Origin: Paracoccus yibinensis
GTDB lineage: Bacteria; Pseudomonadota; Alphaproteobacteria; Rhodobacterales; Rhodobacteraceae
Direction: 5' to 3'
Length of the DNA stretch: 64,000 nucleotides
NCBI RefSeq assembly: GCF_030846195.1
Contig: NZ_JAVCWH010000002.1
Span: 186,001 to 250,000, forward strand
The stretch's first letter is position 1. The number at the start of each line of letters is the position of its first letter. The notes under the pieces were generated by a model. The model had not been told where the DNA came from and did not search any database. It saw only the letters and a program-made list of their open reading frames with translations. Position numbers and translations under genes: made by a program. Of this stretch, positions 11,702-21,789 are shown piece by piece.

Positions 11702-14023
11702 GTGCCAAGCTTCTCGACCTCATTGGAACAGGCCATTCACCAGGCCCTTGCCCTGGCGAACGAACATCGACACGAGCTTGCCACGCTCGAACACCTGCTG
11801 CTGGCCCTGACCGAGGAACCAGACGCGGTCAAGGTAATGCGGGCCTGCAATGTCGACCTGGACGAACTTCGCAAGCTGCTGATCGACTTCATCGAAGACG
11901 ATCTTTCGACTTTGATTACCGATGTCGAAGGATCCGAGGCCGTGCCGACCGCCGCCTTCCAGCGGGTGATCCAGCGTGCGGCCATTCATGTCCAAAGCTC
12001 GGGCCGGCAAGAGGTGACGGGCGCCAACGTGCTGGTCGCGATCTTTGCCGAACGCGAATCCAATGCGGCCTTCTTCCTGCAGGAAATGGATATGACCCGC
12101 TACGACGCGGTCAACTTCATCGCGCATGGCGTGGCGAAGAACCCGTCCTTCAACGAGAACCGCAAGGTCGTGGGGTCTGACGAACCCGAACAGAAGCAGG
12201 CCGAGGCCGCGCCCGAATCCAAGGACGAAACCGCGCTTGGCAAATACTGCGTTGATCTGAACGCCAAGTCTAAAAAGGGCGACGTCGACCCGCTGATCGG
12301 CCGCGAGGCCGAGGTGGAGCGCGCGATCCAGGTACTCTGCCGCCGCCGTAAGAACAACCCGCTGCTGGTGGGCGACCCCGGCGTGGGCAAGACCGCCATC
12401 GCCGAAGGTCTGGCGCTGAAGATCACGCGCGGCGAGACCCCGGACGTGCTGGCGGGCGCCACGATCTTCTCGCTCGACATGGGCGCGTTGCTGGCGGGCA
12501 CCCGCTATCGCGGCGACTTCGAGGAACGCCTGAAGGCTGTCGTGAAAGAGCTTGAGAACCACCCCGACGCGATCCTGTTCATCGACGAGATTCATACGGT
12601 GATCGGCGCGGGCGCGACCTCGGGCGGGGCGATGGATGCGTCGAACCTGCTGAAACCCGCGCTCTCGGGCGGCAAGCTGCGCTGCATGGGGTCCACCACT
12701 TACAAGGAGTTCCGGCAGCACTTCGAGAAGGACCGCGCGCTGTCCCGCCGGTTCCAGAAGATCGACGTGAACGAGCCTTCGGTGGCCGATACCATCAAGA
12801 TCCTGATGGGCCTGAAGCCGTCTTTCGAAAAGCACCACGACCTGCGCTATACCAATGACGCGATCAAGTCGGCGGTGGAACTGGCCAGCCGCTATATCAA
12901 CGACCGCAAGCTGCCCGACAGCGCCATCGACGTGATCGATGAAGCGGGGGCGGCCCAGCACCTGGTCAGCGAAAGCAAGCGCCGCAAGACCATCAGCCCC
13001 AAGGAGATCGAGGCCGTGGTGGCCAAGATCGCCCGCATCCCGCCGAAGAACGTCAGCAAGGACGATGCCGAGGTCCTGCGCGACTTGGAAGCGACCCTGA
13101 AGCGCGTGGTTTTCGGCCAGGACGCGGCGATCACCGCCCTGTCCTCGGCCATCAAGCTGGCGCGGGCGGGCCTGCGCGAGCCCGAAAAGCCCATCGGCAA
13201 CTATCTGTTCGCCGGGCCCACGGGCGTCGGCAAGACCGAGGTCGCCAAGCAACTGGCCAGCACCCTGGGCGTCGAACTGCTGCGCTTCGACATGTCGGAA
13301 TACATGGAGAAGCACGCGGTTTCCCGCCTTATCGGCGCGCCTCCGGGCTATGTGGGCTTTGACCAAGGCGGCATGCTGACCGACGGCGTGGACCAGCACC
13401 CGCATTGCGTCCTGCTGCTAGACGAGATCGAGAAGGCCCACCCGGATGTCTACAACATCCTTTTGCAGGTGATGGACCACGGCAAGCTGACCGATCACAA
13501 CGGCCGGCAGGTGGATTTCCGCAACGTGATCCTGATCATGACCTCGAACGCGGGTGCCTCGGACATGCAGAAGGCCGCGATCGGCTTTGGCCGCGACAAG
13601 CGCGAGGGTGAGGATACCGCCGCGATCGAGCGGACCTTCACGCCCGAGTTCCGCAACCGCCTGGACGCGGTCATCAGCTTTGCGGCGCTGTCGCGCGACG
13701 TGGTGGTCCATGTGGTCGAGAAGTTCGTGCTGCAACTGGAAGCGCAGCTCATGGACCGCAATGTCCATATCGAACTGACCTCCGAAGCCGCCGACTGGCT
13801 GGCCGAGAAGGGTTACGACGACAAGATGGGCGCCCGTCCCCTGGGCCGCGTGATCCAGGAACATATCAAGAAGCCGCTGGCCGAGGAACTGCTGTTCGGC
13901 CGGCTCACCAAGGGCGGCGTGGTCCGCGTGAAGATTGAGGACGACAAGCCCGCCTTCGACATCACCGGTCCCGACGCTCCGCGGATCGGCAAGTCGAAGA
14001 CACCGCTTCTGACGGCCGACTGA
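11702..14023 (+). CDS. clpA: ATP-dependent Clp protease ATP-binding subunit ClpA
   Basis: This AAA+ unfoldase of 773 residues feeds substrates, including N-degron proteins delivered by ClpS, to ClpP in the cytoplasm. It has an N-terminal Clp_N repeat domain (about 1-145). A first AAA domain follows with Walker A GDPGVGKT near residue 223, then a second with GPTGVGKT near residue 504 and the C-terminal D2-small domain. It lacks the long middle coiled coil of ClpB, which separates it from that family. The GTG start at 11702 is preceded by AGGAG. clpS, often immediately upstream in other bacteria, is not next to it here. Confidence 0.96.
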   Translation: MPSFSTSLEQAIHQALALANEHRHELATLEHLLLALTEEPDAVKVMRACNVDLDELRKLLIDFIEDDLSTLITDVEGSEAVPTAAFQRVIQRAAIHVQSSGRQEVTGANVLVAIFAERESNAAFFLQEMDMTRYDAVNFIAHGVAKNPSFNENRKVVGSDEPEQKQAEAAPESKDETALGKYCVDLNAKSKKGDVDPLIGREAEVERAIQVLCRRRKNNPLLVGDPGVGKTAIAEGLALKITRGETPDVLAGATIFSLDMGALLAGTRYRGDFEERLKAVVKELENHPDAILFIDEIHTVIGAGATSGGAMDASNLLKPALSGGKLRCMGSTTYKEFRQHFEKDRALSRRFQKIDVNEPSVADTIKILMGLKPSFEKHHDLRYTNDAIKSAVELASRYINDRKLPDSAIDVIDEAGAAQHLVSESKRRKTISPKEIEAVVAKIARIPPKNVSKDDAEVLRDLEATLKRVVFGQDAAITALSSAIKLARAGLREPEKPIGNYLFAGPTGVGKTEVAKQLASTLGVELLRFDMSEYMEKHAVSRLIGAPPGYVGFDQGGMLTDGVDQHPHCVLLLDEIEKAHPDVYNILLQVMDHGKLTDHNGRQVDFRNVILIMTSNAGASDMQKAAIGFGRDKREGEDTAAIERTFTPEFRNRLDAVISFAALSRDVVVHVVEKFVLQLEAQLMDRNVHIELTSEAADWLAEKGYDDKMGARPLGRVIQEHIKKPLAEELLFGRLTKGGVVRVKIEDDKPAFDITGPDAPRIGKSKTPLLTAD

Positions 14024-14041
14024 ACGGTCAGACAAGAACGA

Positions 14042-14071
14042 AGCCCCGTCCGACCTGGTCGTGGCGGGGCT
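14042..14071 (+). terminator. Intrinsic terminator of clpA
   Basis: The outer stem AGCCCCG/CGGGGCT (14042-14048 with 14065-14071) encloses an inner CGACC/GGTCG stem and is followed by TTTCCTTCTT. It lies 18 nt after the clpA stop. Confidence 0.85.
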
Positions 14072-14105
14072 TTCCTTCTTGTGGCGGGCTGCAAGCCGAA
14101 GGCTT

Positions 14106-14142
14106 GGCGTTTCCGGCCCCTTCGATGGGGGCCGGAAACGCC
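14106..14142. repeat. 15-bp perfect inverted repeat next to a C10 tract
   Basis: The arms at 14106-14120 and 14128-14142 pair over 15 bp with a 7-nt loop. A run of ten Cs (14144-14153) then directly abuts the stop of the leftward pabC. The hairpin could protect or end the pabC transcript, but there is no T-run on that strand. Confidence 0.7.
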
Positions 14143-14153
14143 GCCCCCCCCCC

Positions 14154-14789
14154 TCAAACCAGCAGCGCCCGGATCAGCCCGCGCAGGGCATTGCCCATGA
14201 AGACCTCACCGTCGCGCAGTTCATCGGGTGTCAGCACCGCCTCCTCGGCTTGGCCCGTCTGGATCAGCGACCGTCGCAAGACGCCCGGCAACAGGCCGCA
14301 GGACAGCGGCGGCGTCAGCAGCCGGCCTCCACGCCGCAAAAAAAGGCTGGTGATCGTGCCCTCGCAGACCTCGCCGCGTTCGTTCAGCAGGATCGCCTCG
14401 TCCACCGCTGCGGGAAGGCCTGCGCGCACGTGGTCATAAACCGGTCTGTGAGAGGACTTGATCCGCAGCCAGGCATCCTTGCTGTTCAGATGCTGGTCCG
14501 AGATAGCGACCTGCCAGATCTCGGGGTTCGGCGGCAACGGCTGATGAGTCAGCGCAACATGGCCATTCGCATCGACCGCCAGCCGCGCCCGCAGCACTTG
14601 GCCGCGCGGCAGCCCGGCCAAGGCCACCAGCACCTGCGTTTCGTCAAGGTCAAAGCCCACTGCGGCACGACCCGCGCGCAGCCGGTCCAGATGCAGCGGC
14701 CACAGCGCGATGCGCCCGTCGGGTTCGACGCGCATGGTCTCGAAGACGGTCAGGCCTTCGGGGACAGGTCCAGGAATGCGGCCTTGCAT
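14154..14789 (-). CDS. pabC: Aminotransferase class IV, probable 4-amino-4-deoxychorismate lyase
   Basis: The 211-residue PLP fold-type IV protein would release 4-aminobenzoate from aminodeoxychorismate for folate synthesis. The PLP lysine is likely in RIKSSHRPVYD, and the conserved CEGTITSLF segment and PLSCGLLPGVLR phosphate-binding end are present. The start is fixed by GGAGGA placed 7 nt before ATG 14789; an upstream in-frame ATG (14804) itself overlaps that ribosome-binding site. It overlaps the end of pabB by 40 nt, so the pair is probably coupled. Specificity rests on that context, since branched-chain aminotransferases share the fold. Confidence 0.85.
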   Translation of the reverse strand: MQGRIPGPVPEGLTVFETMRVEPDGRIALWPLHLDRLRAGRAAVGFDLDETQVLVALAGLPRGQVLRARLAVDANGHVALTHQPLPPNPEIWQVAISDQHLNSKDAWLRIKSSHRPVYDHVRAGLPAAVDEAILLNERGEVCEGTITSLFLRRGGRLLTPPLSCGLLPGVLRRSLIQTGQAEEAVLTPDELRDGEVFMGNALRGLIRALLV

Positions 14790-15877
14790 AACGCTTCCTC
14801 CCATTCGGAACCGGCGCGGCTGTCATGGGTGATGCCGCCGCCGACATTCAGCAGCAAGCGGTCCGGCGCCTCCAGCACCGGCGAGCGGATCGCCACGGAA
14901 AAGCGCATAGGCCCCGCCGGATCCATCCAGCCGATCGCCCCGCAATAGACGCCGCGCGGCGCCCCTTCTAGTTCGGCGATGATCTCCATCGCGCGGATCT
15001 TTGGTGCCCCGGTGATCGAGCCGCAGGGAAAGATCGCCCGCAGGATGTCCGCAAAGGCGGCACCGGGCGCAAGCTGCCCTGTCACGGTCGAGATCATCTG
15101 GTGAACCGTCGCATAAGTTTCGACGTGAAACAGTTTCGGCACGCGGACGCTGCCCGGCAGGCAGATGCGCGACAAGTCGTTGCGCAGCAGGTCCACGATC
15201 ATCAGGTTCTCGGCCCGGTTCTTTTCCGAGGCCGCAAGGTCGCGGGTGTTGCGTTCGTCCTCGGCGGCGTCGGCTGACCGTGCGGCGGTTCCTTTCATGG
15301 GCCGGGTCTCGATCATGCCGTCGGCATCGACGGCGAAGAACAGTTCCGGGCTTCGCGACAGGACGACCGGCCCGCCCAGATCGACAAAGGCGCCCTCGCC
15401 CACCGGCTGCCGCGCGGCAAGGGCCGCGTAGATCGCCAGCGGATCCCCCGCGACCTCGGCCAGCATCGGAAAGGTCAGGTTGATCTGGTAGCAGTCGCCC
15501 GCCGCGATATAGGCACGCACCGCGTCGATGGCCGCGTCATAGCGCGCCCGCGACCACAGCGGCCGGGCCGGTCCTATCCGCACGCCGGCCGGTTCGGGCA
15601 AGGCGGGCGCGGGGAGCGGGCGGTCGAAGACGCCCATCAGGATCAGCGGGCAGCCTCGTTCGGCCGGCATCAGGGCGCCAAGCTTGGGCGTCAGCGCATG
15701 ACCCAGTTCGTAGGACAGGTAGCCCGCGACCCACAGGCCCTGCGCCCGCGCGGCCTTGATCGCCAGCAGCGCCGGCCCGATCCCCGAGGGACTGTCCGCG
15801 CGGATCACCATGCGCGGGGCCGCAAACAGCGTCCCGCCCGGCAGCGGGCCCCGGTCGAACCGGACCTGTCCCGTCAC
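14750..15877 (-). CDS. pabB: Aminodeoxychorismate synthase component I
   Basis: This 375-residue chorismate-binding enzyme, with a glutaminase partner elsewhere, converts chorismate to 4-amino-4-deoxychorismate. The family core is intact, including NLMIVDLLRNDLSR and the segment PCGSITGAPKIRAMEI. The N-terminal domain is short, as in compact PabB forms, rather than TrpE-like. It starts with GTG whose last bases overlap the mfd stop (GTGA) and overlaps pabC at its end, making mfd-pabB-pabC a likely transcription unit. Confidence 0.9.
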   Translation of the reverse strand: MTGQVRFDRGPLPGGTLFAAPRMVIRADSPSGIGPALLAIKAARAQGLWVAGYLSYELGHALTPKLGALMPAERGCPLILMGVFDRPLPAPALPEPAGVRIGPARPLWSRARYDAAIDAVRAYIAAGDCYQINLTFPMLAEVAGDPLAIYAALAARQPVGEGAFVDLGGPVVLSRSPELFFAVDADGMIETRPMKGTAARSADAAEDERNTRDLAASEKNRAENLMIVDLLRNDLSRICLPGSVRVPKLFHVETYATVHQMISTVTGQLAPGAAFADILRAIFPCGSITGAPKIRAMEIIAELEGAPRGVYCGAIGWMDPAGPMRFSVAIRSPVLEAPDRLLLNVGGGITHDSRAGSEWEEALCKAAFLDLSPKA

Positions 15878-18800
15878 CTTGCGGCCTTGGCCTTGGCGGC
15901 CAGATCGCGGGCGACGGCGAAGGCGCCCTTGATGCGGTCGGCGTCGGATTTCCAGTCGTCCGAGACGAAGATCTTGTTTCCGGTGATCTTTGCCCGGGCG
16001 CGATTGTCGGTCAGGAACTCGACGAGGCCTGCGGGGTTCGGGAACTTGTCCATGTGGAACTGCACCGTCGCCCCCTTCGGCCCGGCGTCAAGCCGCGCGA
16101 TATTGGCGCGCTTGGCCATGGCCTTGATGCGGATCACCAGCAGCAGGGTGTTCACCTCGCGCGGCAGGGGGCCGAAGCGGTCGATCAGTTCGGCGGCAAA
16201 GCCCTCAAGCTCGACCTTGGTGGTTAGGCCGGACAAGCGGCGGTAAAGCCCCAACCGCACGTCCAGGTCGGGGATGTAGCTTTCCGGGATCGTCACCGGA
16301 ACGCCCAGGTTCAGTTGCGGCGCCCATTCGTCCTCGGGCGTGCCCTCGATCTCGCCCGATTTCAGCTTGGCGATGGTTTCCTCCAGCATCTGCTGGTAAA
16401 GCTCGAACCCAACCTCCTTGATATGGCCCGATTGTTCCTCGCCCAGCAGGTTGCCCGCGCCGCGGAGGTCGAGATCCTGCGAGGCAAGGTTGAAGCCCGC
16501 GCCAAGCCCGTCGATACTGCCCAGGAACTTCAGCCGCCGCATGGCCTGGGGGGTCAGCGGCTGGCGCGGCTTGGTGGTCAGATAACAATAAGCCCGGGTC
16601 TTGGACCGACCCACGCGGCCCCGGATCTGGTAAAGCTGCGCCAGGCCGAACATGTCGGCGCGCCAGACGATCATGGTATTGGCGGTCGGGATGTCCAGGC
16701 CGCTTTCCACAATGGTCGTGGCCAGCAGCACATCGTGGCTGCCGTCGTAGAAGGCGTTCATGCGTTGGTCCAGATCGCCCGCCGCAAGCTGGCCGTGGGC
16801 GACGAGGTAGTTCAGTTCCGGCATGTTCTCCTTCAGCCAGTGTTCGACATCGGGCAGATCCGACAAACGAGGCACGACGAAGAAGCTCTGCCCGCCACGG
16901 TATTTCTCGCGCAGCAGGGCTTCGCGAACGGTCACGCTGTCGAATTCGCTGACATAGGTGCGGATCGACAGGCGGTCCACGGGGGGCGTGCCGATCACCG
17001 ACAGGTCGCGCACGCCGGTCAGCGACAGTTGCAGTGTGCGCGGGATGGGCGTCGCGGTCAGCGTCAGGACGTGGATGTCGCTGCGCAGTTCCTTCAGCCG
17101 TTCCTTGTGAGCGACGCCGAAATGCTGCTCCTCGTCGATGATGAGCAGGCCCAGGTTCTTGAAGCGGACCCCTTTCGCCAGCACCGCATGGGTGCCCACG
17201 ACGATATCGACGCTGCCGTCGGCCAGTCCCTCGCGCGTCTTGGCCGCGTCCTTGGCGGACACGAAGCGCGACAAGGGGCGCACGCAGATCGCGGTGCCGC
17301 GGAAGCGTTCGGCGAAGGTCTTGAAGTGCTGGCGCGCCAGCAGCGTCGTGGGCGCCACGACCGCCACCTGCATCCCCTGGCTGGCGGCGATGAAGGCCGC
17401 GCGCATCGCGACCTCGGTCTTGCCGAAGCCCACGTCGCCCACGATCAACCGGTCCATGGGGCGGCCTGCGGCCAGATCCTCGGCCACGTCCTCGATGGCG
17501 GAAAGCTGGTCCTCGGTCTCAGAGTAGGGGAAGCGGGCCGCGAAGGCCTGCCAGTCGTGGTCCTCGGGCTGCAGCACGGGGGCTGCGCGCAGCAGGCGTT
17601 CGGCGGCGACGCGCATCAGCTTGTCGGCGATCAGCTTGATGCGTTCCTTGAGCCGCGCCTTGCGCGCCTGCCAGGCGCCGCCGCCAAGCCGGTCCAGCAG
17701 GCCTTCCTCGTGGCCATAGCGGGACAGCAGCTCGATGTTCTCGACCGGCAGATACAGCCGGTCGCCGCCCGCATATTCAAGCGCCACGCAGTCATGGGGC
17801 ACGCCCATGGCCTTGATCGTCTCAAGCCCCGTGTAACGCCCGATGCCGTGTTCGACATGGACCACCAGATCGCCCGCCGTCAGGCTGGTCGTGTCCTTGA
17901 GGAAGTTGTCGGCCTTGCGGCGTTTCTTCGCGCCCCGGATCAGCCGGTCGCCCAGCACGTCCTGTTCGGAAATCACCGCCAGCTTGCCAAGCGCCTGCCC
18001 GTCGGCGACAAAGCCTTCGTCCAGCGGCCAGACGGCAAGGCCGATTGTGCCAGGCTTGTCGGATAGATCGCGGATGTCGGCAATGGCCTTCGTGCCCGCC
18101 AAGCCTTCATCGGCCAGAAGTCCAGAAAGACGTTCCCGCGCCCCGTCCGAGAAGCTGGCGACGATCACCCGGTGATCCCTGGAAAGCGCCTTCACATGAT
18201 CTGCCAGGGCCTTGAACAGGTTTATGCTTTCGGCCTGACGCTCGGGCGCGAAGTTCCGCCCCACCCGCCCGCCCGCGTCCAGCACGCCCGGCCCCGGCGG
18301 CTGCGGCAGCACCGACAAGCGCAGCACCCGGTGGGCGGCAAGCCAGGCGGACCATTCCGCCTCGGTCGGGAACATCGCATCCGGCGGCACGGGCTTGTAA
18401 ACCGTGTCGCTGCGGCCCTTGGCGGCCATGGCGGCCTTTCGCGCCCCAAACTGTTCCTCGATCATGCCGCGCCGGGCGTCGATCACTTGGCCCAGATGAT
18501 CGTCCAGCACGACCGATGCACCGGGCAGATAGTCGAACAGGCTTTCCATCCGGTCGTGGAACCAGGGCAGCCAATGCTCCATCCCTGCCGTCTTGCGGCC
18601 CGCGCTGACGCTTTCATACAGCGGGTCGTTCGTGCCGCCGCCATATTCCATGCGATAGTTCTGGCGGAAGCGGGTGATCGCGTCCTCGTCCAGGATCACC
18701 TCGGACATGGGCGCAAGCTCGATCCGCGACAGCTTCTCGGTGGTACGCTGCGTTTCGGCGTCAAAGCGGCGCGCGCCATCCAGCACGTCGCCGAACAGGT

Positions 18801-19320
18801 CCAGGCGCACAGGACCGGACTCACCGGGCGGGAAGATGTCGATGATGCCGCCGCGCACGGCATAGTCGCCGGGTTCGGTCACGGTGGGCGACTGCGTGAA
18901 GCCCATGCCGACCAGGAAATCGCGCAAGGCGCCTTCGTCAATGCGGTCACCCACACGGGCGACGAAGCTGGCGCCCGATACCAGGTCGCGCGCCGGCACC
19001 CGTTGCAGCACCGCGTTCAGCGTGGTCAGCAGCACGAACGGCCCCTTGACCGCCCCCTGCGCCAGACCGGCCAGCGTCGCCATCCGCGCGGCCTGGATGT
19101 CGGGCGAGGGCGAGACGCGGTCATAGGGCGTCGTGTCCCAGGCCGGAAAATCCAGCACCGCAAGGTCCGGCGCCAGAAAGCCCAGGGACGCGCGCATCGC
19201 AGCCATGCGCCGGTCGTCGCGGGCGATGTGGATCACGGGCGTGCCGCGCGCAGCCTCGCGCGCGATCAGCGCGGCGTCATAGCCTTCGGGCGCGCCGGAA
19301 AGGATCAGGTGTTCGGCCAT
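15874..19320 (-). CDS. mfd: Transcription-repair coupling factor
   Basis: The 1148-residue SF2 translocase removes stalled RNA polymerase at lesions and recruits UvrA. The order is an N-terminal UvrB-homology module, an RNA-polymerase-interacting CarD-like domain (about 480-560, [17 protein letters not shown]), and two RecA-like motor domains. The motor has Walker [10 protein letters not shown] near residue 627 and DEEQ near 729. A C-terminal TRCF domain follows. Length is normal for the family. It ends in a 4-nt overlap with pabB. Confidence 0.97.
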   Translation of the reverse strand: MAEHLILSGAPEGYDAALIAREAARGTPVIHIARDDRRMAAMRASLGFLAPDLAVLDFPAWDTTPYDRVSPSPDIQAARMATLAGLAQGAVKGPFVLLTTLNAVLQRVPARDLVSGASFVARVGDRIDEGALRDFLVGMGFTQSPTVTEPGDYAVRGGIIDIFPPGESGPVRLDLFGDVLDGARRFDAETQRTTEKLSRIELAPMSEVILDEDAITRFRQNYRMEYGGGTNDPLYESVSAGRKTAGMEHWLPWFHDRMESLFDYLPGASVVLDDHLGQVIDARRGMIEEQFGARKAAMAAKGRSDTVYKPVPPDAMFPTEAEWSAWLAAHRVLRLSVLPQPPGPGVLDAGGRVGRNFAPERQAESINLFKALADHVKALSRDHRVIVASFSDGARERLSGLLADEGLAGTKAIADIRDLSDKPGTIGLAVWPLDEGFVADGQALGKLAVISEQDVLGDRLIRGAKKRRKADNFLKDTTSLTAGDLVVHVEHGIGRYTGLETIKAMGVPHDCVALEYAGGDRLYLPVENIELLSRYGHEEGLLDRLGGGAWQARKARLKERIKLIADKLMRVAAERLLRAAPVLQPEDHDWQAFAARFPYSETEDQLSAIEDVAEDLAAGRPMDRLIVGDVGFGKTEVAMRAAFIAASQGMQVAVVAPTTLLARQHFKTFAERFRGTAICVRPLSRFVSAKDAAKTREGLADGSVDIVVGTHAVLAKGVRFKNLGLLIIDEEQHFGVAHKERLKELRSDIHVLTLTATPIPRTLQLSLTGVRDLSVIGTPPVDRLSIRTYVSEFDSVTVREALLREKYRGGQSFFVVPRLSDLPDVEHWLKENMPELNYLVAHGQLAAGDLDQRMNAFYDGSHDVLLATTIVESGLDIPTANTMIVWRADMFGLAQLYQIRGRVGRSKTRAYCYLTTKPRQPLTPQAMRRLKFLGSIDGLGAGFNLASQDLDLRGAGNLLGEEQSGHIKEVGFELYQQMLEETIAKLKSGEIEGTPEDEWAPQLNLGVPVTIPESYIPDLDVRLGLYRRLSGLTTKVELEGFAAELIDRFGPLPREVNTLLLVIRIKAMAKRANIARLDAGPKGATVQFHMDKFPNPAGLVEFLTDNRARAKITGNKIFVSDDWKSDADRIKGAFAVARDLAAKAKAAR

Positions 19321-19356
19321 GGACGTCAGGTAAAGCGCCGCGCGGCGGTGTCAAGT

Positions 19357-19929
19357 TCAGAAGCCATAAGGATGGATCACCGACCACAACGCCCCCCACA
19401 ACGCTGTAACGGCCACCGCCGCCATCGACAGGGCCGTGACCAGCCGCCGGTGGATGACCATGCGCCGGACCGCCTCGGCCGCGGCTTCGGGGATGGGGCG
19501 GGCGCCCTGCTCGGCCGCCTCCAGCAGCGGCATCAGGCGGCGGGCCAGGGCCACGCGCATCCAGAACAGGATCGCGAAGGGCAGAAGCAGCAGAAAGGCC
19601 GCCAGTGCCAGTTCAAGCGCATAGCCGATGCCCAGGATCGCCAGGGAGGTCAGCGAAAATCCCGTCACCGCCAAGAAGGCCAGCCCTTCCTGCCGACCCA
19701 GCCGCCATCGCGGCAGGACCAGCGACAGCCAGTCCAGAAGATGCAGGACCACCGGGCAATCGCCCTTGCCTTCCTGCACGGCGCTGCGGGTGCGGCTGAC
19801 GATTTCGACAGGGACGCCGATCACGCTGCGGCCGGTCAGCGACCAGGTGCCGATCACCACCAGCCAATACCAGACCGTGCCAAAGGACCGGCTGTCCAAA
19901 AAGCCGATCAGGCTGTCGAATTGCGGCAC
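19357..19929 (-). CDS. Small membrane protein of the Rhodobacteraceae 'SufBCD-associated' type
   Basis: The 190-residue protein begins with a short amphipathic stretch, then hydrophobic segments around WYWLVVIGTW and a long pair around residues 85-135 (FLAVTGFSLTSLAILGIGYA, LALAAFLLLLPFAILFW). A final one is at the C-terminus (LSMAAVAVTALWGALWSVI). I recall similar proteins in relatives annotated as 'component of SufBCD complex', but nothing in the sequence shows that role. GTG 19929 is preceded by AAGGAAG with 5-nt spacing. It lies 36 nt upstream of mfd on the same strand and is divergent from hemB. Confidence 0.7.
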   Translation of the reverse strand: MPQFDSLIGFLDSRSFGTVWYWLVVIGTWSLTGRSVIGVPVEIVSRTRSAVQEGKGDCPVVLHLLDWLSLVLPRWRLGRQEGLAFLAVTGFSLTSLAILGIGYALELALAAFLLLLPFAILFWMRVALARRLMPLLEAAEQGARPIPEAAAEAVRRMVIHRRLVTALSMAAVAVTALWGALWSVIHPYGF

Positions 19930-20019
19930 GCGGGCTTCCTTGTCCTTGGTCGCGCGCGACCTTAGAACGGCTGTCGCCGAAGGAAAAGCCGTCTTGCGCC
20001 CCCGGAAAGGAAGCCTGCC

Positions 20020-21024
20020 ATGCCGACGCCCATCATCGCCCCCTTCCCTGCATCGCGCCTGCGCCGCCTGCGCCGGACCCCTGCGATCCGCGCCATGGTG
20101 TCGGAATGCGACGTGACGCCCGCCAACCTGATCTGGCCGATCTTCGTGACCGAGGTCGCTGGTGCCGAGGGCGAGATCGCGTCCATGCCCGGCGTCGAAC
20201 GGCTGACGCTGGACGGCGCCAGGCGGGCGGCGGAACGGGCCGCAAGGCTCAACATCCCGGCCATCTGCATCTTTCCCCATTCGGACCAAGATCTTAAGAC
20301 GGAAACTTGTGAACGTGCCTGGGATCCCGACAACATCGGCAACCGCGCCATCCGCGCGGTCAAGGACACCGTGCCCGACCTGGCGGTGATGACCGACATC
20401 GCGCTTGACCCCTATAATGCCAACGGCCATGACGGCATCGTCGTGAACGGAGAGATCCTGAACGATGAAACCGTCGAGGCCCTGGTCCGCATGGCCCTGG
20501 TCCAGGCCGAAAGCGGCGCCGACATTCTGGGGCCAAGCGACATGATGGACGGCCGCATCGGCGCGCTGCGGGGGGCGCTGGAACAGGCGGGGCACAAGCA
20601 CACGGCGATCCTGTCCTATGCCGCCAAGTTCGCCTCCAGCTTCTATGGCCCGTTCCGGGACGCGGTCGGCGCCTCGGGTCGGCTGGTGGGTGACAAGAAG
20701 ACCTATCAGGTCAACCCGGCGAACCGGGGCGAGGCGATCCGCTGCGTCGCCCGCGACCTGGCCGAGGGCGCGGACATGGTGATGGTCAAGCCCGGCCTGC
20801 CCTATCTGGATATCTGCCGGGCCGTGAAGGACCAGTTCGGCGCGCCGACCTTCGCCTATCAGGTCAGCGGCGAATACGCGATGCTGGAAGGCGCGATCCG
20901 CAACGGCTGGCTGTCGCGCGACGCGATGTTCGAAAGCCTTGTCTGCTTCCGCCGGGCGGGCTGTGACGGGATCCTGACCTATTTCGCGCCCCTTGTGGCC
21001 GAAGCGATCGCGGCGCGCGCCTGA
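20020..21024 (+). CDS. hemB: Delta-aminolevulinic acid dehydratase (porphobilinogen synthase)
   Basis: The 334-residue TIM-barrel enzyme condenses two 5-aminolevulinates to porphobilinogen for haem and cobalamin synthesis in the cytoplasm. The two Schiff-base lysine regions, YAAKFASSFYGPFRDA and MVMVKPGLPYLD, are intact. AAGGAAG lies 6 nt before the ATG. It is divergent from the small membrane protein gene, with about 90 nt between them for promoters. Confidence 0.97.
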   Translation: MPTPIIAPFPASRLRRLRRTPAIRAMVSECDVTPANLIWPIFVTEVAGAEGEIASMPGVERLTLDGARRAAERAARLNIPAICIFPHSDQDLKTETCERAWDPDNIGNRAIRAVKDTVPDLAVMTDIALDPYNANGHDGIVVNGEILNDETVEALVRMALVQAESGADILGPSDMMDGRIGALRGALEQAGHKHTAILSYAAKFASSFYGPFRDAVGASGRLVGDKKTYQVNPANRGEAIRCVARDLAEGADMVMVKPGLPYLDICRAVKDQFGAPTFAYQVSGEYAMLEGAIRNGWLSRDAMFESLVCFRRAGCDGILTYFAPLVAEAIAARA

Positions 21025-21135
21025 CCGCAGGCGAACCGTCGCCCGCCCGCATTGCGGCGGGTGACAGGCCTTGGGAAATCCCTTAACATCCTGCCCAAAA
21101 GACCGGCCTGCCGGTCCGACAACATGGGGCATGTG

Positions 21136-21789
21136 ATGAGCGACGATTTCAAGTTGGGCCGCCGGGCCGTGCTGAAGGGTGCGGCGGGGACGGCGGTTCT
21201 GGCCATTGCGGGATGCAGCAACGCGGTCGGCACCAATGCCAGTGCCGAACTGGATGCGCGGGTGGATGCGACCCATCAATATCTGATCCAGAACTATCCC
21301 TCGGCGCAGGCTCTGGTGCAGAACGCGCGTGGCGTCCTCTACATGCCCCTGATGACCGAGGCCGCGCTTGGCGTGGGCGGCGCCTATGGCCAGGGCGCGC
21401 TGCGCATCGGCGGGGCGACAGTGGACTATTATTCGGCCACCCGTGCGACCGTGGGCTTGCAGGCGGGCGCCCAGCAATATGCGCATGTGCTGATCTTCCA
21501 GACCGATGCGGCCCTTGCGTCCTTCCGCGCCTCGCCGGGCTGGCTGGCGGGCGCCAATGCCTTCTATGCGATCCCGCAAGGCGGCATGGCGCTTGGCGCG
21601 GACACCATCACCGCGCAGCTTCCCGTTGTGGCGATGATTTTCGGGCAGGCCGGCCTCATGGCCGGCGCGTCGATCGAGGGAACGAAATACACCCGCATCA
21701 TTCCGTCCGAGATCCCGACGCTGGGCTTCGGCGGACTCGGCCTGCCGCAGATGCCGCAGATGCAGATGCCCCAGATGGGCGGCTACTAG
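21136..21789 (+). CDS. SYLF/YSC84-domain lipoprotein with twin-arginine-like signal
   Basis: The 217-residue protein has an N-terminal GRRAVLKGA twin-arginine-like region, a hydrophobic stretch and the lipobox LAIAGC. It is therefore probably exported and lipidated. The rest matches the SYLF (YSC84-related, lipid-binding) fold, with NARGVLYMPLMTEAALGVGGAYGQG. The C-terminus is unusual: PQM is repeated four times (LPQMPQMQMPQMGGY), giving a methionine-rich tail. ATG 21136 is preferred because it places the signal at the N-terminus; an ATG at 21124 is possible. Function is unknown. Confidence 0.8.
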   Translation: MSDDFKLGRRAVLKGAAGTAVLAIAGCSNAVGTNASAELDARVDATHQYLIQNYPSAQALVQNARGVLYMPLMTEAALGVGGAYGQGALRIGGATVDYYSATRATVGLQAGAQQYAHVLIFQTDAALASFRASPGWLAGANAFYAIPQGGMALGADTITAQLPVVAMIFGQAGLMAGASIEGTKYTRIIPSEIPTLGFGGLGLPQMPQMQMPQMGGY

